Positions 9,623-22,936 are shown, counted from the first letter of the stretch. The stretch is 47,680 nt of DNA from Bacillota bacterium (GCA_030706025.1 JAUZPJ010000002.1:1-47680); one strand, 5' to 3'. The notes: a model not told the origin generated them from the sequence alone. Translations and numbers: made by a program.

Positions 9623-10402
9623 TTATATGAGTTCGGGAAAAACATCAAATGGACTTTCTTCCGAATAATTTACATACACAAGATTTAAACCCTTTGCTGG
9701 AGCAATCTCACGAGCCCGTTTGCGTTCATGACTTGCTATTATATCCGGAATTTCAGTTGGTAAAATCCGACCTTTACCCACATCAATCAGTGTCCCAACC
9801 AGGATACGTACCATGTGATATAAAAAACCGTCTCCCACACAAGAAACTGTGATTATACCCTGCTCTTCTTTGACCTTACAGCGATACAGTGTTCGTTCAA
9901 ATGTTTTACTTGAGCCACCGGCTGCGGCAAATGTTTTAAAATTATGTCTGCCTTCCAGAAAACTTGCCGCCCCTTGCATTTTGGCTACATTTAAGGGAAC
10001 AGGAACATGGAAAGCATAAAGCCGTTTAAACACATCAGGAATAGGACGGTTATCCACCTGGTAATCATAGCGTTTCCACTTCGCCGACCATCGTGCATTA
10101 AAATCATCCGGTACGCAGTTTGCACGGAGTATGCGTATATCCCTAGGCAGTAAGCTGTTAAAAGCTTTCGGAATCTTTCCTTCCGGAATTCTTGTGGAAG
10201 TCATAAAGTTGACCACTTGACCTAAGGCATGTACGCCCTTATCCGTCCGGCCTGCAGTGGCTATTGTTACTTCTTCCTCAACTAACTTCCTCCAGATCCC
10301 TTCTAAAGTTCCCTGAATCGTGGGGCCATGAGTTTCATCCTGACGCTGGAAACCATGATAGTTTGTCCCATCATAGGCCACTATAAGCTGAATGTTTCGC
10401 AT
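9623..10402 (-). CDS. truA: tRNA pseudouridine(38-40) synthase TruA
   Basis: AYDGTNYHGFQRQ, AGRTDKGVHALGQVVNF. Confidence 0.95.
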   Translation of the reverse strand: MRNIQLIVAYDGTNYHGFQRQDETHGPTIQGTLEGIWRKLVEEEVTIATAGRTDKGVHALGQVVNFMTSTRIPEGKIPKAFNSLLPRDIRILRANCVPDDFNARWSAKWKRYDYQVDNRPIPDVFKRLYAFHVPVPLNVAKMQGAASFLEGRHNFKTFAAAGGSSKTFERTLYRCKVKEEQGIITVSCVGDGFLYHMVRILVGTLIDVGKGRILPTEIPDIIASHERKRAREIAPAKGLNLVYVNYSEESPFDVFPELI

Positions 10403-10442
10403 AAATTCACCTATCCTCCTAACTTAAGGATTCGGATTAGAT

Positions 10443-11207
10443 CTATTTCAATACCAAAAGAACAAATATCCAACATCCCAAAATTACCGCGCCCACGCGA
10501 TCCTGAGAGGTCCTTTCATGCATCATGAGAGTTCGATAATTGCCCGAAGCATATCCTCTCAAGGTCAGGTTTTCCGCCAGCTCTTCCGCCCGCCTTAAGC
10601 TTAATAGGATAAGTGGTACAATAAGCTGAATAAGTTCCCGAGATCGTTCAAGCCACGAAGATGGCCACTCGCCTTTAAGGGCTCTGACTTTCCAAATAAG
10701 TGTTGCCTCTTCAATAATAAGAGGAATAAATCTCAATGTTAGCGTAAGTAAAAGTGCGAAATCCGCGGCTTTCGGAGTAATTGGAATAAGGGGGTTCAAG
10801 AAATATGCTATCCCTGATCCTTGTTCTAAGGGCATCGTTACCGCCGTAAAAAGTCGAGTCAAACCAAAAACGAGAATAACTCTCCATAGCATTATAATGG
10901 CTTGCAATAGCCCCTCTTGTGACCAATGGCCCTGCCATACTGCTCTGTTTTCAGGCCAAACCCATCCCGCAGCTAGACCGTAAAACAAGCCCATCCAGAT
11001 CATTACAACAATGAGTGAACGGTATAGCTTAAAGGGGGTATGACTTAAAAACACTAGCCCAAGCAGTACCAAAGAATTAAGTGTGAGTCCCTGCCACCCA
11101 ATCACCGTCATTGAAAGGGATATAATAGCCAACCCAGCAACTTTTAACCTCGGATCAAGACAATGCAGTAAACTGTTACCAGGCCAGTAGAGTTCGAAGC
11201 CTTTAAT
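10443..11207 (-). CDS. ecfT: ECF transporter transmembrane component EcfT
   Basis: EcfT family (ALKGEWPSSWLERSRELIQLIVPLILLSLRRAEELAENLTLRGY). N-terminus extended to an ATT start at 11207 (IKGFELYWPGNSLLHCLDPRLKVAG); track starts at TTG 11132. Confidence 0.85.
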   Translation of the reverse strand: MKGFELYWPGNSLLHCLDPRLKVAGLAIISLSMTVIGWQGLTLNSLVLLGLVFLSHTPFKLYRSLIVVMIWMGLFYGLAAGWVWPENRAVWQGHWSQEGLLQAIIMLWRVILVFGLTRLFTAVTMPLEQGSGIAYFLNPLIPITPKAADFALLLTLTLRFIPLIIEEATLIWKVRALKGEWPSSWLERSRELIQLIVPLILLSLRRAEELAENLTLRGYASGNYRTLMMHERTSQDRVGAVILGCWIFVLLVLK

Positions 11208-11221
11208 TTAAAACTCCTCCT

Positions 11222-12685
11222 TTAGAAGCGCACTCCAGCCGCTCGAAATTGCTCGAGATGCTCTTTCCAACACTGCTTAGAACAGTCCAACACTACCTTC
11301 CCGCCTTCAACTAACCAAAGTCGGTCAGCATCCTGCAAAACATCTCTTAAGTCGTGAGTTACATACATGATTGTTATATCCTTCAGTTCGGATATCATAG
11401 TCTGAATTCTGCGGCGGCTCGCTGAATCGAGTCCGAGGAGTGGTTCGTCCATAAGAAGAATCTCAGGATTTGTTCTCAAAGCCGCGGCTAACGCAACCCT
11501 CTGTCGTTCACCCCCACTCAACTGTTCAGGAGCATAATCTAACAAGTTTCCGACCAAACCGAATTTGCCCAAATAAGACAGCCTACTTGACCTATTGTTT
11601 TCTAGCTCTCGTTTTGCTTCCCCAAAATAAACTTCCTGGTAGGCTGTTCGTCCAATCAAATATTCTCCAGCTTCTTGAAGAACCAAACGAACCTCTTTAC
11701 GCCAATCATTCAAAATTACTTTCGTAATTGGTGCTCCAAATCCAAGAATCTGTCCCTCTGTAGGCATTATAAGCCCAATTGCACTTTCTAATAAAGTCGT
11801 TTTGCCTGAACCTGAAGGACCAACAATTCCTATAAACTCTCCTGCTTTTACGGCTTTATTCAACTGTAAACGAGTTGAGAAGTTGGTCTGCTTCCATTCG
11901 AGCACAGGCCGAGAGCTGTTTTTCGATTCAATTACAGGATGAGTTACCCTCTCATTGGACATCGTCTCAACTTGATGTCCTGATCGCTTACCGGAAGGGC
12001 CGTAAAGAGCATATAACTCTTTAGAGGAAAATGCCTCGCGCGGGATGCCCTTGTCCACAAGTTTCCCATGTTCAAGAACCAATAAACGATCGGCGTGGCT
12101 AGCAAGTTCGATATCATGAGTAATCCAAAGTTGCCCTGTTTCTGCACGCGCCTGGAATAAAAGTTTGAGCACGTTGGCTTGCGCTCGTGCATCAAGCATA
12201 GTTAAGCCTTCATCTAAAATTAAGAACGAAGGTTGCAGTGCCAGAATCGCCGCAGTCACAAGTCTTTGCCTTTCCCCGCCTGATAGTGTCGCTGGAGACT
12301 GATCCTCTTTACCAGCTAGTCCAACAAAAGAGGCCAACTCTTTCACTTTACGTCTTACCTCCAGAGTATCCAACCCAAGATTTAAAAGACCGAAGCCTAA
12401 TTCTTCAGCGACTGTTACACCAATCGTTTGCCGCATTGGATGTTGCCCTACGAGTCCAATTTCCTGCCAACGCTTAACCTTATTCCAAGCACAAGGGGAG
12501 CCATCAACTATCAGACTGATCTCCCCATGATCTGGCTCAGTTAACCCTACTAAGAGACGCGCCAATGTTGATTTCCCAGAACCATTAGCGCCCATAAGCG
12601 CAATGACCTCGCCTTGGTGCCAGTCAATATTAACTCCATTCAATATATCACGATAATGGATGTCCCGCACTTTGAGGATTTTCAT
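11222..12685 (-). CDS. ECF transporter ATPase, two ABC domains fused (EcfA1-EcfA2)
   Basis: Two Walker A (GANGSGKST, GPSGSGKTT), two LSGGERQR signatures, two Walker B (FLILDEGLTMLD, ILLMDEPLLGLD) and two THD H-loops in 487 aa; flanked by rplQ and ecfT. Confidence 0.9.
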   Translation of the reverse strand: MKILKVRDIHYRDILNGVNIDWHQGEVIALMGANGSGKSTLARLLVGLTEPDHGEISLIVDGSPCAWNKVKRWQEIGLVGQHPMRQTIGVTVAEELGFGLLNLGLDTLEVRRKVKELASFVGLAGKEDQSPATLSGGERQRLVTAAILALQPSFLILDEGLTMLDARAQANVLKLLFQARAETGQLWITHDIELASHADRLLVLEHGKLVDKGIPREAFSSKELYALYGPSGKRSGHQVETMSNERVTHPVIESKNSSRPVLEWKQTNFSTRLQLNKAVKAGEFIGIVGPSGSGKTTLLESAIGLIMPTEGQILGFGAPITKVILNDWRKEVRLVLQEAGEYLIGRTAYQEVYFGEAKRELENNRSSRLSYLGKFGLVGNLLDYAPEQLSGGERQRVALAAALRTNPEILLMDEPLLGLDSASRRRIQTMISELKDITIMYVTHDLRDVLQDADRLWLVEGGKVVLDCSKQCWKEHLEQFRAAGVRF

Positions 12686-12715
12686 TGGACAAAATCACTC
12701 TCCTAGCATAACGGC

Positions 12716-12757
12716 AAAGGCCGGGCATGCTTAAACAACGTAAGCAACCCGGCCTTT
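12716..12757 (-). terminator. Hairpin/terminator after rplQ
   Basis: Minus strand AAAGGCCGGG...CCCGGCCTTT, nested GCTT/AAGC; U-tract weak. Confidence 0.6.
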
Positions 12758-12768
12758 AACAACTTGCT

Positions 12769-13107
12769 TTATACAAGTTCGATGATTACCATTGTCGCAG
12801 CATCCCCCCGACGTAAGCCGAGCTTCATAATGCGAGTATAGCCGCCTTGACGGTCAGCGTATTTCGGCGCAATGGTTTCAAACAGCTTCTTAACAACATC
12901 TTCATCCATGAGATAAGCCATCGACATACGACGTGCAGCTAAATCCCCTTGTTTGCCAAGTGAAATCATCTTTTCAGCAATAGCATTAAGTTCTTTAGCA
13001 CGTGCTTCTGTCGTTTGAATACGTTCATGTCTTAACAGGGAAGTTACAATATTACGCAACATTGCCCCGCGATGACCCGTGTTTTTTCCCAACTTGCGGT
13101 AAGCCAA
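12769..13107 (-). CDS. rplQ: 50S ribosomal protein L17
   Basis: [39 protein letters not shown]. Confidence 0.98.
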   Translation of the reverse strand: MAYRKLGKNTGHRGAMLRNIVTSLLRHERIQTTEARAKELNAIAEKMISLGKQGDLAARRMSMAYLMDEDVVKKLFETIAPKYADRQGGYTRIMKLGLRRGDAATMVIIELV

Positions 13108-13132
13108 TTACATTCCCCTCCTTTGCACCGAA

Positions 13133-14080
13133 TTAATCTTCAGCCGGACGGAACGATAAACCTAAGTCTTTAAGTTTAAATTCCACTTCTTCCAAAGACT
13201 TGCGACCAAGGTTACGTACTTTGATCATATCTTCTTCCGTTTTTTGAGTCAGCTCTTCAACCGAGTTAATCCCTGCCCTTTTCAGGCAGTTATAGGATCG
13301 AACGGACAGATCAAGTTCCTCAATCGTCATCTCAAGGATTTTATCTTTGGCTTCCTCTTCCTTTTCCACCATAATCTCAACATTATTGAGTTTATCAGTG
13401 AGTCCCATAAACAGACGCAGGTGATCACTCAGAATTCTAGCGGCCGTGCTGGTAGCCTCTTCAGGAGAGATACTGCCATTAGACCATGCCTCAAGGGTTA
13501 ACTTGTCATAGTCCGTGATTTGCCCAACCCGCGTAGCTTCTACTGTGTAGTTAACCTTGTATATCGGGGCGAAGATGGAGTCAATAGGAATAACTCCGAT
13601 GACATGATCTGGTTTCTTATTTTTATCTGCAGAAACATAGCCACGACCACGTTCTACCGTCATTTCCATAAATAAACGGCCATCGCGATCTAATGTGGCG
13701 ATCTTCAAATCTTCGTTCAGAACCTCAATGTCAGGGTCAGTGATTATATCTCTAGCTGTGACAACCCCTTCATTTTGAGATTCAATGCGAATTACCCGAG
13801 GTTCATCTGTATAGCCTTTTAGAGCAAGGGACTTTAGATTGAGAATAATGTCCGTAACGTCTTCCAAAACACCCGGAATCGTGGAAAACTCGTGCTGTAC
13901 CCCTTCAATTTTTACCGATGTCACCGCTGATCCTGGAAGAGAAGATAACAGGATCCGCCTCAGGGAATTCCCCAAGGTAATTCCATATCCTCTTTCCAGT
14001 GGTTCAACTACGAATTTTGCATAGGAGTCATCTTCAGAACGCTCGACACACTCGATTCTGGGCTTCTCGATTTCTAACAT
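13133..14080 (-). CDS. rpoA: RNA polymerase alpha subunit
   Basis: [13 protein letters not shown]...[27 protein letters not shown]-terminal alpha-CTD. Start at MLEIEK. Confidence 0.98.
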   Translation of the reverse strand: MLEIEKPRIECVERSEDDSYAKFVVEPLERGYGITLGNSLRRILLSSLPGSAVTSVKIEGVQHEFSTIPGVLEDVTDIILNLKSLALKGYTDEPRVIRIESQNEGVVTARDIITDPDIEVLNEDLKIATLDRDGRLFMEMTVERGRGYVSADKNKKPDHVIGVIPIDSIFAPIYKVNYTVEATRVGQITDYDKLTLEAWSNGSISPEEATSTAARILSDHLRLFMGLTDKLNNVEIMVEKEEEAKDKILEMTIEELDLSVRSYNCLKRAGINSVEELTQKTEEDMIKVRNLGRKSLEEVEFKLKDLGLSFRPAED

Positions 14081-14149
14081 CGGAATGCACCTTCTTTCTC
14101 GAGAACTTGATATACTAACCATCCGACCCATACGGGTAGAACGTCAACA

Positions 14150-14779
14150 TTAACGGGAGTATTTCTCCACGATGAGGTGTTCTTGGATGGGTAGTTGAAT
14201 ATCTTCACGAGTTGGTAGTGCAACAACGGTTCCAGCAGCAGCATTGGCATCCAAGCTTAACCATCCGGGGACTGTCCGTGAACCCAGATTTTCAAGGAGT
14301 TGTTTAATACGTGGTGAACTCTTGCTACCCTCGCGAACAGCAATTACTTCGCCTACACGCACCGAGTAGGAAGGAATGTCAACTTTATGTCCGTTCACAT
14401 TAAAGTGGCCATGATTAACAAGTTGACGAGCTTCCGGACGGGAAGAGGCGAAACCTAAGTGGAAAATCACATTGTCTAAACGACGCTCTAACAGAACAAG
14501 CAAGTTTTCACCTGTTACCCCTTTGCGGCGAGCAGCCTCTTCAAAATAGTGACGGAACTGTTTTTCCATAACGCCATATAAGCGACGTGCTTTTTGTTTT
14601 TCTCGTAACTGAAGTCCATATTCAGTAGGTTTTTTTGCCCGTGCTTGGCCGTGTTGTCCAGGAGCGTAGGCACGACGATCTATCGCACACTTCCCAGTAT
14701 AACAGCGTTCCCCTTTAAGGAATAACTTCAATCCTTCGCGACGGCATAAGCGACAGACTGGTCCAGTATATCTAGCCAT
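14150..14779 (-). CDS. rpsD: 30S ribosomal protein S4
   Basis: [36 protein letters not shown]; Cys-containing S4. Start at MARYTG. Confidence 0.98.
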   Translation of the reverse strand: MARYTGPVCRLCRREGLKLFLKGERCYTGKCAIDRRAYAPGQHGQARAKKPTEYGLQLREKQKARRLYGVMEKQFRHYFEEAARRKGVTGENLLVLLERRLDNVIFHLGFASSRPEARQLVNHGHFNVNGHKVDIPSYSVRVGEVIAVREGSKSSPRIKQLLENLGSRTVPGWLSLDANAAAGTVVALPTREDIQLPIQEHLIVEKYSR

Positions 14780-14792
14780 GATTAGACACCTC

Positions 14793-15182
14793 CTATACCC
14801 TTCTGCGTTTCGGTGGCCGACAGCCATTGTGTGGTATCGGTGTCACGTCTTTAATCAGATTTACTTCTAAACCTGCAGCTTGCAAGGCACGAATTGCAGC
14901 CTCACGTCCCGCTCCAGGTCCCTTTACATAGCATTCAACATCTTTTAAGCCATGTTCCATAGCGACTTTAGCACAGGTTTCTGCAGCCATTTGGGCGGCA
15001 AACGGTGTGCTCTTACGAGAACCTTTAAACCCAAGGGAACCAGCACTAGACCAAGAAAGTGCATTCCCTTTGGTATCCGTAATGGTCACCATGGTATTGT
15101 TGAACGTGGATTTGATATGTGCAATTCCACTGTCAATATTTTTACGTTCCCGGCGTTTTGTCCGGACAACTTTACGTGCCAT
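14793..15182 (-). CDS. rpsK: 30S ribosomal protein S11
   Basis: [30 protein letters not shown]...[13 protein letters not shown]. Confidence 0.98.
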   Translation of the reverse strand: MARKVVRTKRRERKNIDSGIAHIKSTFNNTMVTITDTKGNALSWSSAGSLGFKGSRKSTPFAAQMAAETCAKVAMEHGLKDVECYVKGPGAGREAAIRALQAAGLEVNLIKDVTPIPHNGCRPPKRRRV

Positions 15183-15200
15183 CTCGGTTATCCCCCCTAA

Positions 15201-15572
15201 TTACTTTTTGCGTTTTGCTCCAACGGTCTTAGCCGGACCCTTACGAGTACGGGCATTGGTCTTCGTGCGCTGACCACGAACAGGCAGTCCGCGACGGTGG
15301 CGCAAGCCACGATAGGAACCAATTTCCATAAGCCGTTTGATATTGAGGGAAACTTCGCGACGCAAGTCGCCTTCAATCTTGTACTCTTTATCGATAACTT
15401 CCCGAAGCTTGCTGACTTCGTCTTCTGACAAGTCACGCACTCGGACATCCGGGCTTACGCCCGATTTGGCGAGGATCTTATGCGAAGTTGGCAATCCTAT
15501 ACCATAAATATAGGTGAGAGCAACCTCTAAGCGTTTCTCGCGCGGTAAGTCAACTCCAGCGATACGTGCCAT
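15201..15572 (-). CDS. rpsM: 30S ribosomal protein S13
   Basis: [26 protein letters not shown]...[19 protein letters not shown]. Confidence 0.98.
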   Translation of the reverse strand: MARIAGVDLPREKRLEVALTYIYGIGLPTSHKILAKSGVSPDVRVRDLSEDEVSKLREVIDKEYKIEGDLRREVSLNIKRLMEIGSYRGLRHRRGLPVRGQRTKTNARTRKGPAKTVGAKRKK

Positions 15573-15688
15573 CTAAAATTTACACCTCCAACTATTTCAG
15601 TTCAGATCAATATAAAAATCGGTGCATTGGAGGACTTACTCCAACCAGCCGCGCAACCGAGATCTTGAGAATTAAGTCTGTTGAACGA

Positions 15689-15802
15689 TTAGCCTTGTCT
15701 TTGCTTGTGTTTCGGATTTTCACAAATAATCATGACCTTACCATGGCGACGAATAACTTTGCATTTTTCACAGATCTTTTTGACAGAAGGCTTTACTTTC
15801 AC
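15689..15802 (-). CDS. rpmJ: 50S ribosomal protein L36 (GTG start; not on the ORF track)
   Basis: Translation [37 protein letters not shown] from GTG at 15802, GGGAGGG upstream. Confidence 0.97.
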   Translation of the reverse strand: MKVKPSVKKICEKCKVIRRHGKVMIICENPKHKQRQG

Positions 15803-15821
15803 CGTAATCCCTCCCTTTGGC

Positions 15822-16040
15822 TTACTTAAACCTATATGTGATTCGCCCACGTGACAGGTCATAAGGGGAAAGCTCCACAGTGACCCGGTCTCCCGGAAGA
15901 ATCCGTATAAAATTCATTCGAATCTTTCCTGAGACGTGAGCAAGAACCTTATGCCCGTTGGCTAGCTCAACCTGAAACATAGCATTGGGCAATGGCTCTA
16001 AGACCTTACCTTCTACTTCAATAACGTCCTCTTTTGACAT
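15822..16040 (-). CDS. infA: Translation initiation factor IF-1
   Basis: [62 protein letters not shown]. Confidence 0.98.
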   Translation of the reverse strand: MSKEDVIEVEGKVLEPLPNAMFQVELANGHKVLAHVSGKIRMNFIRILPGDRVTVELSPYDLSRGRITYRFK

Positions 16041-16078
16041 GGTCGTTCACCCCTCCTCTGACAATCCTATAGCACGCC

Positions 16079-16825
16079 CTAACATCGAGTAAGAATTTCC
16101 AAGCCATTTTCCGTAATCGCAACCGTGTGCTCGAAGTGGGCCGATGGCCGATTATCTTTCGTAACCACAGTCCAGTGATCTTTTAATGTTTTCACTTCAT
16201 ACGTACCCATGTTTACCATGGGTTCAATAGCCAAGGCCATACCTACCTCGAGTCTTGGCCCTCGGCCGGGCTTGCCAAAGTTAGGGATCTGAGGATCCTC
16301 ATGCATGGCGCTCCCAATCCCGTGCCCAACATAATCCCGCACTACCGAAAACCCGTTTGCTTCCACGTGCGTTTGAACCGCATGAGAAACGTCAAAAAGA
16401 CGATTACCTACCTTCGCTTGTGCAATACCCTTCATCAAAGACTCTTCAGTCACCCTTAATAGTTTCAGGAGATCCTCTCCTACTTCACCAATAGGCAAGG
16501 TCACTGCAGCGTCACCGACATATCCATCAAGGATCGCGCCACAATCAATACTTATAATATCTCCAGATTCTAAACACCTTAAACTGGGTATTCCGTGAAC
16601 AACTTGTTCATTAATAGAAGTACACAGAGACGCAGGGAATCCGTTGTAGCCTTTGAACGCAGGTATGGCACCCTTAGAACGAATATATTTCTCAGCTATG
16701 CGATCCAAATCGAGTGTCGTTATACCGGGCTTTGCGTGTTCGCGCATCAGTTCAAGCGTTTCAGCTACAATCCTACCCGCTTTACGCATCCGTTCAATTT
16801 GACTCGCATTTTTAAGCTTAATCAT
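16079..16825 (-). CDS. map: Methionine aminopeptidase type I
   Basis: CTSINEQVVHGIP, VGHGIGSAMHEDPQIPNFG. Confidence 0.96.
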   Translation of the reverse strand: MIKLKNASQIERMRKAGRIVAETLELMREHAKPGITTLDLDRIAEKYIRSKGAIPAFKGYNGFPASLCTSINEQVVHGIPSLRCLESGDIISIDCGAILDGYVGDAAVTLPIGEVGEDLLKLLRVTEESLMKGIAQAKVGNRLFDVSHAVQTHVEANGFSVVRDYVGHGIGSAMHEDPQIPNFGKPGRGPRLEVGMALAIEPMVNMGTYEVKTLKDHWTVVTKDNRPSAHFEHTVAITENGLEILTRC

Positions 16826-16830
16826 GGCAA

Positions 16831-18775
<1,945 letters not shown>

Positions 18776-18776
18776 C

Positions 18777-19217
18777 CTATTCCACCTCTACTTTTCCACC
18801 CGCTGCAACGATCTTCTCTGCCGCGGCTGGGCTGACTTTGTCAATCTTGACGGTCAGAGCTTTGGTCAAATTCCCGGTTGCCAGAATCTTCACGCCATCT
18901 TTTAAGGCCTTGAGAAGACCAACTTCAAAGAGGCTTTCTACTGTAACGACATCGCCGTTTTCAAAACGTTCCAAATCACGAACATTTAAGGCTACAATCT
19001 CTTTTCTAGAGATATTATTAAAGCCGCGTTTAGGCATCCTGCGAAACAGTGGATTTTGTCCGCCTTCAAAGCCAGGACGAACACCGCCGCCAGAGCGTGA
19101 GTTTTGACCCTTGTGTCCTTTTCCAGCTGTTTTGCCATTTCCGGATCCAACACCACGGCCCAACCGCTTGGGTGCATGTGTTGACCCTACCGCAGGCTTA
19201 AGTTCATGAAGTTTCAT
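18777..19217 (-). CDS. rplO: 50S ribosomal protein L15
   Basis: [45 protein letters not shown]. Confidence 0.98.
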   Translation of the reverse strand: MKLHELKPAVGSTHAPKRLGRGVGSGNGKTAGKGHKGQNSRSGGGVRPGFEGGQNPLFRRMPKRGFNNISRKEIVALNVRDLERFENGDVVTVESLFEVGLLKALKDGVKILATGNLTKALTVKIDKVSPAAAEKIVAAGGKVEVE

Positions 19218-19236
19218 GCTTTGCCCACACCTCCTT

Positions 19237-19419
19237 CTATTGAGATAGTGTTTCTACGCTAACTAAGTGCATGCATTTATGAACCATCCCTAGAATTCCA
19301 GGGGTGTCCTCATGAACTGCACTTGAACCAACTTTGCCCAAGCCGAGTGCTTGTAACACTCTGTGTTGTGCTTTAGAGTAACCAATGGGGCTCTTTGTCA
19401 GTGTTACTTTTATTTTCAT
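19237..19419 (-). CDS. rpmD: 50S ribosomal protein L30
   Basis: [32 protein letters not shown]. Confidence 0.97.
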   Translation of the reverse strand: MKIKVTLTKSPIGYSKAQHRVLQALGLGKVGSSAVHEDTPGILGMVHKCMHLVSVETLSQ

Positions 19420-19431
19420 GACCAACCCTCC

Positions 19432-19932
19432 TTAACCTAGAATTTCTTCCACGGCCTTACCTCGGAGTTTGGCAATCTCTTCAGGACGTTTGAGAGATTT
19501 TAACGCCGCCATCGTCGCATTGACCATATTGTGTGCGTTTGCCGAACCCAAAGATTTCGCAAGAATATCATGTACTCCGGCAACCTCAAGAACTGCACGA
19601 ACAGCACCGCCAGCGATAACTCCAGTCCCCTTAGAAGCAGGCTTTAAGAGCACTTGACCAGCTCCGAAAACTCCTAAGATTGGGTGAGTAATCGTAGTTC
19701 CATGCATAGGAACACTGAAGAGGTTCTTTTTCGCATCTTCTACCCCTTTGCGGATAGCCTCGGGAACTTCGCCGGCTTTACCTAGACCAGCGCCCACACG
19801 ACCGTGACCATCTCCAACTACGACGAGTGCACTAAAGCTGAAACGTCGTCCACCCTTTACAACTTTGGCAACACGGGCTATATGAACAACCTTTTCATTC
19901 ATGTCCGACTTATTAGCATCGAATTTCGCCAA
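19432..19932 (-). CDS. rpsE: 30S ribosomal protein S5
   Basis: [48 protein letters not shown]. Confidence 0.98.
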   Translation of the reverse strand: MAKFDANKSDMNEKVVHIARVAKVVKGGRRFSFSALVVVGDGHGRVGAGLGKAGEVPEAIRKGVEDAKKNLFSVPMHGTTITHPILGVFGAGQVLLKPASKGTGVIAGGAVRAVLEVAGVHDILAKSLGSANAHNMVNATMAALKSLKRPEEIAKLRGKAVEEILG

Positions 19933-19959
19933 TTTGTTTTATCCCTCCTTTACCCTAGC

Positions 19960-20328
19960 TTAGAAGCTGAGTCCAGCTTGGCGCGCAGATTCAGCCAGAG
20001 CCAAAATTCGTCCGTGATATACGTTTCCTCCACGGTCAAAAACCACTTGAGTAACTCCCTTTTCCAGGGCCTTTTTCGCAACAAGTTCTCCAACCTTTTG
20101 AGCTCCGGCAGTGTTCCCGCCAGAAAGATTAGCAGCCTTGAACTCTGGATCTAGGGAAGAAGCAGCAGCTAACGTCACACCGCTCTCATCGTTAATGACC
20201 TGTGCATAAATATGATTCAAGCTTCTGAAAACTGCCAAACGTGGTCGCTCAGCAGCACCGTACACCTTCTTGCGAAGGCTCTTATGCTTTTTAATGCGAA
20301 TAGACTTGCGATCAATGCGCTTAATCAA
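19960..20328 (-). CDS. rplR: 50S ribosomal protein L18
   Basis: RPRLAVFRSLNHIYAQVINDESGVTLAAASS. Confidence 0.98.
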   Translation of the reverse strand: MIKRIDRKSIRIKKHKSLRKKVYGAAERPRLAVFRSLNHIYAQVINDESGVTLAAASSLDPEFKAANLSGGNTAGAQKVGELVAKKALEKGVTQVVFDRGGNVYHGRILALAESARQAGLSF

Positions 20329-20382
20329 AGGGAACTCACTCCTTTCACAGTTGGCAAGAGATTTTGCCCTTGCCTAATTTAC

Positions 20383-20940
20383 TTACTTCTTACCGCCTTT
20401 TTTACCACCAGTTTTACCTACCTTACGGCGAACAACTTCATTCTCGTAACGAATCCCTTTGCCTTTGTAAGGCTCAGGTGCACGCTCTGATCGAACTACT
20501 GCTGCAAAAGCTCCGACAAGTTCCTTATCCATCCCTTTAATCAAAATCTTATTTGGCGCTGGGACTTCAAAGTCAATTCCTTCAAAAGGAACGAGTTCAA
20601 CTGGGTGTGACTTTCCTACTGTAAGCACCAGCTTATTGCCTTGCTTCGCAGCACGATAACCAACCCCAACCATATCGAGTCCTTTGGTAAATCCAGCTGT
20701 TACACCTTCTACCATATTGGCAATCAAGGTGCGAGTCAGCCCGTGTAAAGAGCGGCTTAACGGCTCATCATTCGGCCGATTAACCGTCACTTGGGCATTT
20801 TCAACGACAATACTCATCAATGGATGCATTTGTCTTGTTAAAGTTCCTTTCGGACCTTTAACGGTAATCAAATTTTCCTCTTCTATTTTGAAGTCCACTC
20901 CACTGGGTATCCCAATGGGGCGCTTGCCAATTCTGGACAT
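20383..20940 (-). CDS. rplF: 50S ribosomal protein L6
   Basis: [15 protein letters not shown]...[27 protein letters not shown]. Confidence 0.98.
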   Translation of the reverse strand: MSRIGKRPIGIPSGVDFKIEEENLITVKGPKGTLTRQMHPLMSIVVENAQVTVNRPNDEPLSRSLHGLTRTLIANMVEGVTAGFTKGLDMVGVGYRAAKQGNKLVLTVGKSHPVELVPFEGIDFEVPAPNKILIKGMDKELVGAFAAVVRSERAPEPYKGKGIRYENEVVRRKVGKTGGKKGGKK

Positions 20941-20963
20941 TCATTGCACCTCCGTTGTGATAA

Positions 20964-21362
20964 TTACCAAATGTAGGAGATTACTTCTCCGCCAAGTCCC
21001 TCTTTACGAGCTCTTTTATCTGTCATAATCCCCTTGGATGTTGAAATAACTGCAATTCCAAGTCCTCCAAGAACCTTCGGGATTTCATCCTTCTTCGCAT
21101 AAACACGAAGACCTGGACGGCTTATTCGTTTTAACCCAGTAATAACACGCTCACGATTTGGACCATATTTCAAATACATCCGGATTACACCTTGTTTATC
21201 ATCCGCAATGTATTCAACGTCTTTGATGTATCCTTCTGACTTAAGCAACTCCGCAAGTTCTTTTTTAATGCGTGATGCTGGAACTTCAACCTTATCGTGA
21301 TACACGATTCCTGCATTTCTGATGCGTGTTAAAAAATCTGCAATCGGATCTGACATTGACAC
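20964..21362 (-). CDS. rpsH: 30S ribosomal protein S8
   Basis: [15 protein letters not shown]...[33 protein letters not shown]. Confidence 0.98.
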   Translation of the reverse strand: MSMSDPIADFLTRIRNAGIVYHDKVEVPASRIKKELAELLKSEGYIKDVEYIADDKQGVIRMYLKYGPNRERVITGLKRISRPGLRVYAKKDEIPKVLGGLGIAVISTSKGIMTDKRARKEGLGGEVISYIW

Positions 21363-21389
21363 TTCAGTCGTCCCCCTTCCTACAATGTT

Positions 21390-21575
21390 TTACCAACTGG
21401 CCTTCGTGACTCCAGGAAGTTCTCCTTTGTGGGCCAGCTCCCGGAAACAAATCCGGCAAATTCCAAATTTCCGCATGTAAGCATGGGGACGTCCACAAAG
21501 CTTACAACGGTTATGCGAACGCACAGCGAATTTCTGTCCACGGTTTTGGCGGACAATCATTGATGTCTTAGCCAC
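21390..21575 (-). CDS. rpsN: 30S ribosomal protein S14 type Z
   Basis: 61 aa, CKLC...CRIC zinc ribbon, C-terminal [11 protein letters not shown]. Confidence 0.97.
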   Translation of the reverse strand: MAKTSMIVRQNRGQKFAVRSHNRCKLCGRPHAYMRKFGICRICFRELAHKGELPGVTKASW

Positions 21576-21595
21576 GCTCTTGAACCTCCTTTTCT

Positions 21596-22135
21596 CTAAT
21601 CACGATACGGCATACCGAACCCGCGAAGCAACTCACGTGCTTCTTCATCGGTCTTTGCCGTTGTAACGAAGACAATATCCATTCCCCGGAGTTTGTCGAT
21701 CTTGTCGTACTCTATCTCTGGGAAGATGAGTTGTTCTTTGATTCCTAATGTATAATTTCCGCGTCCGTCAAATGCCTTCGCCGAAACTCCACGGAAGTCA
21801 CGAACACGAGGTAGAGCCACACTTAGAAGTCGATCCATGAATTCATACATCCGTTCGCCACGGAGCGTTACTTTGCATCCAATAGGCATCCCTTCACGGA
21901 GTTTGAAAGCTGAAATGGACTTTTTAGCTCGAGTAACAATAGGTCTCTGTCCTGTGATCTTCATTAGATCTCCAAGAGCGGAATCAATCGCCTTGGAGTT
22001 TTGAACCGCTTCACCAACACCCATATTGATAACAACTTTATCAACTTTAGGTATTTGCATGACATTTGTATAAGCAAACTTCTGCTGTAAGGCAGGAGCG
22101 ATTTCTTTAACGTATCTGTCTTTAAGACGAGCCAC
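21596..22135 (-). CDS. rplE: 50S ribosomal protein L5
   Basis: [43 protein letters not shown]. Confidence 0.98.
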   Translation of the reverse strand: MARLKDRYVKEIAPALQQKFAYTNVMQIPKVDKVVINMGVGEAVQNSKAIDSALGDLMKITGQRPIVTRAKKSISAFKLREGMPIGCKVTLRGERMYEFMDRLLSVALPRVRDFRGVSAKAFDGRGNYTLGIKEQLIFPEIEYDKIDKLRGMDIVFVTTAKTDEEARELLRGFGMPYRD

Positions 22136-22155
22136 TGGGGTCCCTCCTTTCGCGA

Positions 22156-22524
22156 TTAGTGATTATCCGGCAGATTTACGCCGCAATGTTTACAAACGCG
22201 CGTCTTGCCATTCTCCGTCACTTTGTAACTAACACGAGTCACGGAATTACACTCCTGGCAATATAACATAACGTTTGAGCTGGCCATAGGAGCTTCTTTC
22301 GGAACAATGCCCCCTTGAGGCATGCTTTGAGAAGGTTTGGTATGTCGTTTAACAATATTAGCCTTCTCTACAACCACGCGGCCCTTTTTTCTAATCACAT
22401 CGATAACTTTGCCTTTTTTACCGGCATCCTTACCGCTGATAACCATAACATAATCGCCTTTTTTAACGTGTATTTTTTCAGGTTGTACCTTATGCTTAGT
22501 AGCAGCCACTTTCTTCACCTCCAC
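22156..22524 (-). CDS. rplX: 50S ribosomal protein L24 with C-terminal zinc-ribbon-like extension
   Basis: [28 protein letters not shown]-terminal CQEC...CKHC. Confidence 0.96.
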   Translation of the reverse strand: MEVKKVAATKHKVQPEKIHVKKGDYVMVISGKDAGKKGKVIDVIRKKGRVVVEKANIVKRHTKPSQSMPQGGIVPKEAPMASSNVMLYCQECNSVTRVSYKVTENGKTRVCKHCGVNLPDNH

Positions 22525-22537
22525 CTGTCATGGGGTC

Positions 22538-22903
22538 TTAGATAACTTCCGGTGCGAGCGAAATAATTTTCATGTAATTATCGCGCAATTCACGAGCAAC
22601 CGGTCCAAAGATACGAGTTCCACGCGGGCTTTTGTCATCTTTGATGATAACTGCCGCATTTTCGCTAAAACGAATATACGAACCGTCAGTGCGTCTAATC
22701 TCCTTCTTGGTCCGCACGACAACAGCCTTGACTACATCACCCTTTTTAACAACGCCCCCTGGCGTTGCTTGTTTAACCGAAGCAACAATAATATCTCCAA
22801 TCGAAGCGTACCTGCGCGTTGACCCGCCCAGCACATGAATACACATCAACTCTTTAGCGCCTGAATTGTCGCCAACCCTAAGCCTAGTTTGTGGCTGGAT
22901 CAT
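22538..22903 (-). CDS. rplN: 50S ribosomal protein L14
   Basis: [28 protein letters not shown]. Confidence 0.98.
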   Translation of the reverse strand: MIQPQTRLRVGDNSGAKELMCIHVLGGSTRRYASIGDIIVASVKQATPGGVVKKGDVVKAVVVRTKKEIRRTDGSYIRFSENAAVIIKDDKSPRGTRIFGPVARELRDNYMKIISLAPEVI

Positions 22904-22936
22904 CCACATTGACCCCCTTCCGAACTAAATTGAAAT

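Noticed and set aside
22156-22524. Zinc-ribbon-like CxxC pairs in L24, and similar pairs in Adk, S14, L33 and L36
   Set aside because: These are known Cys-containing forms of these proteins in Firmicutes/Clostridia.
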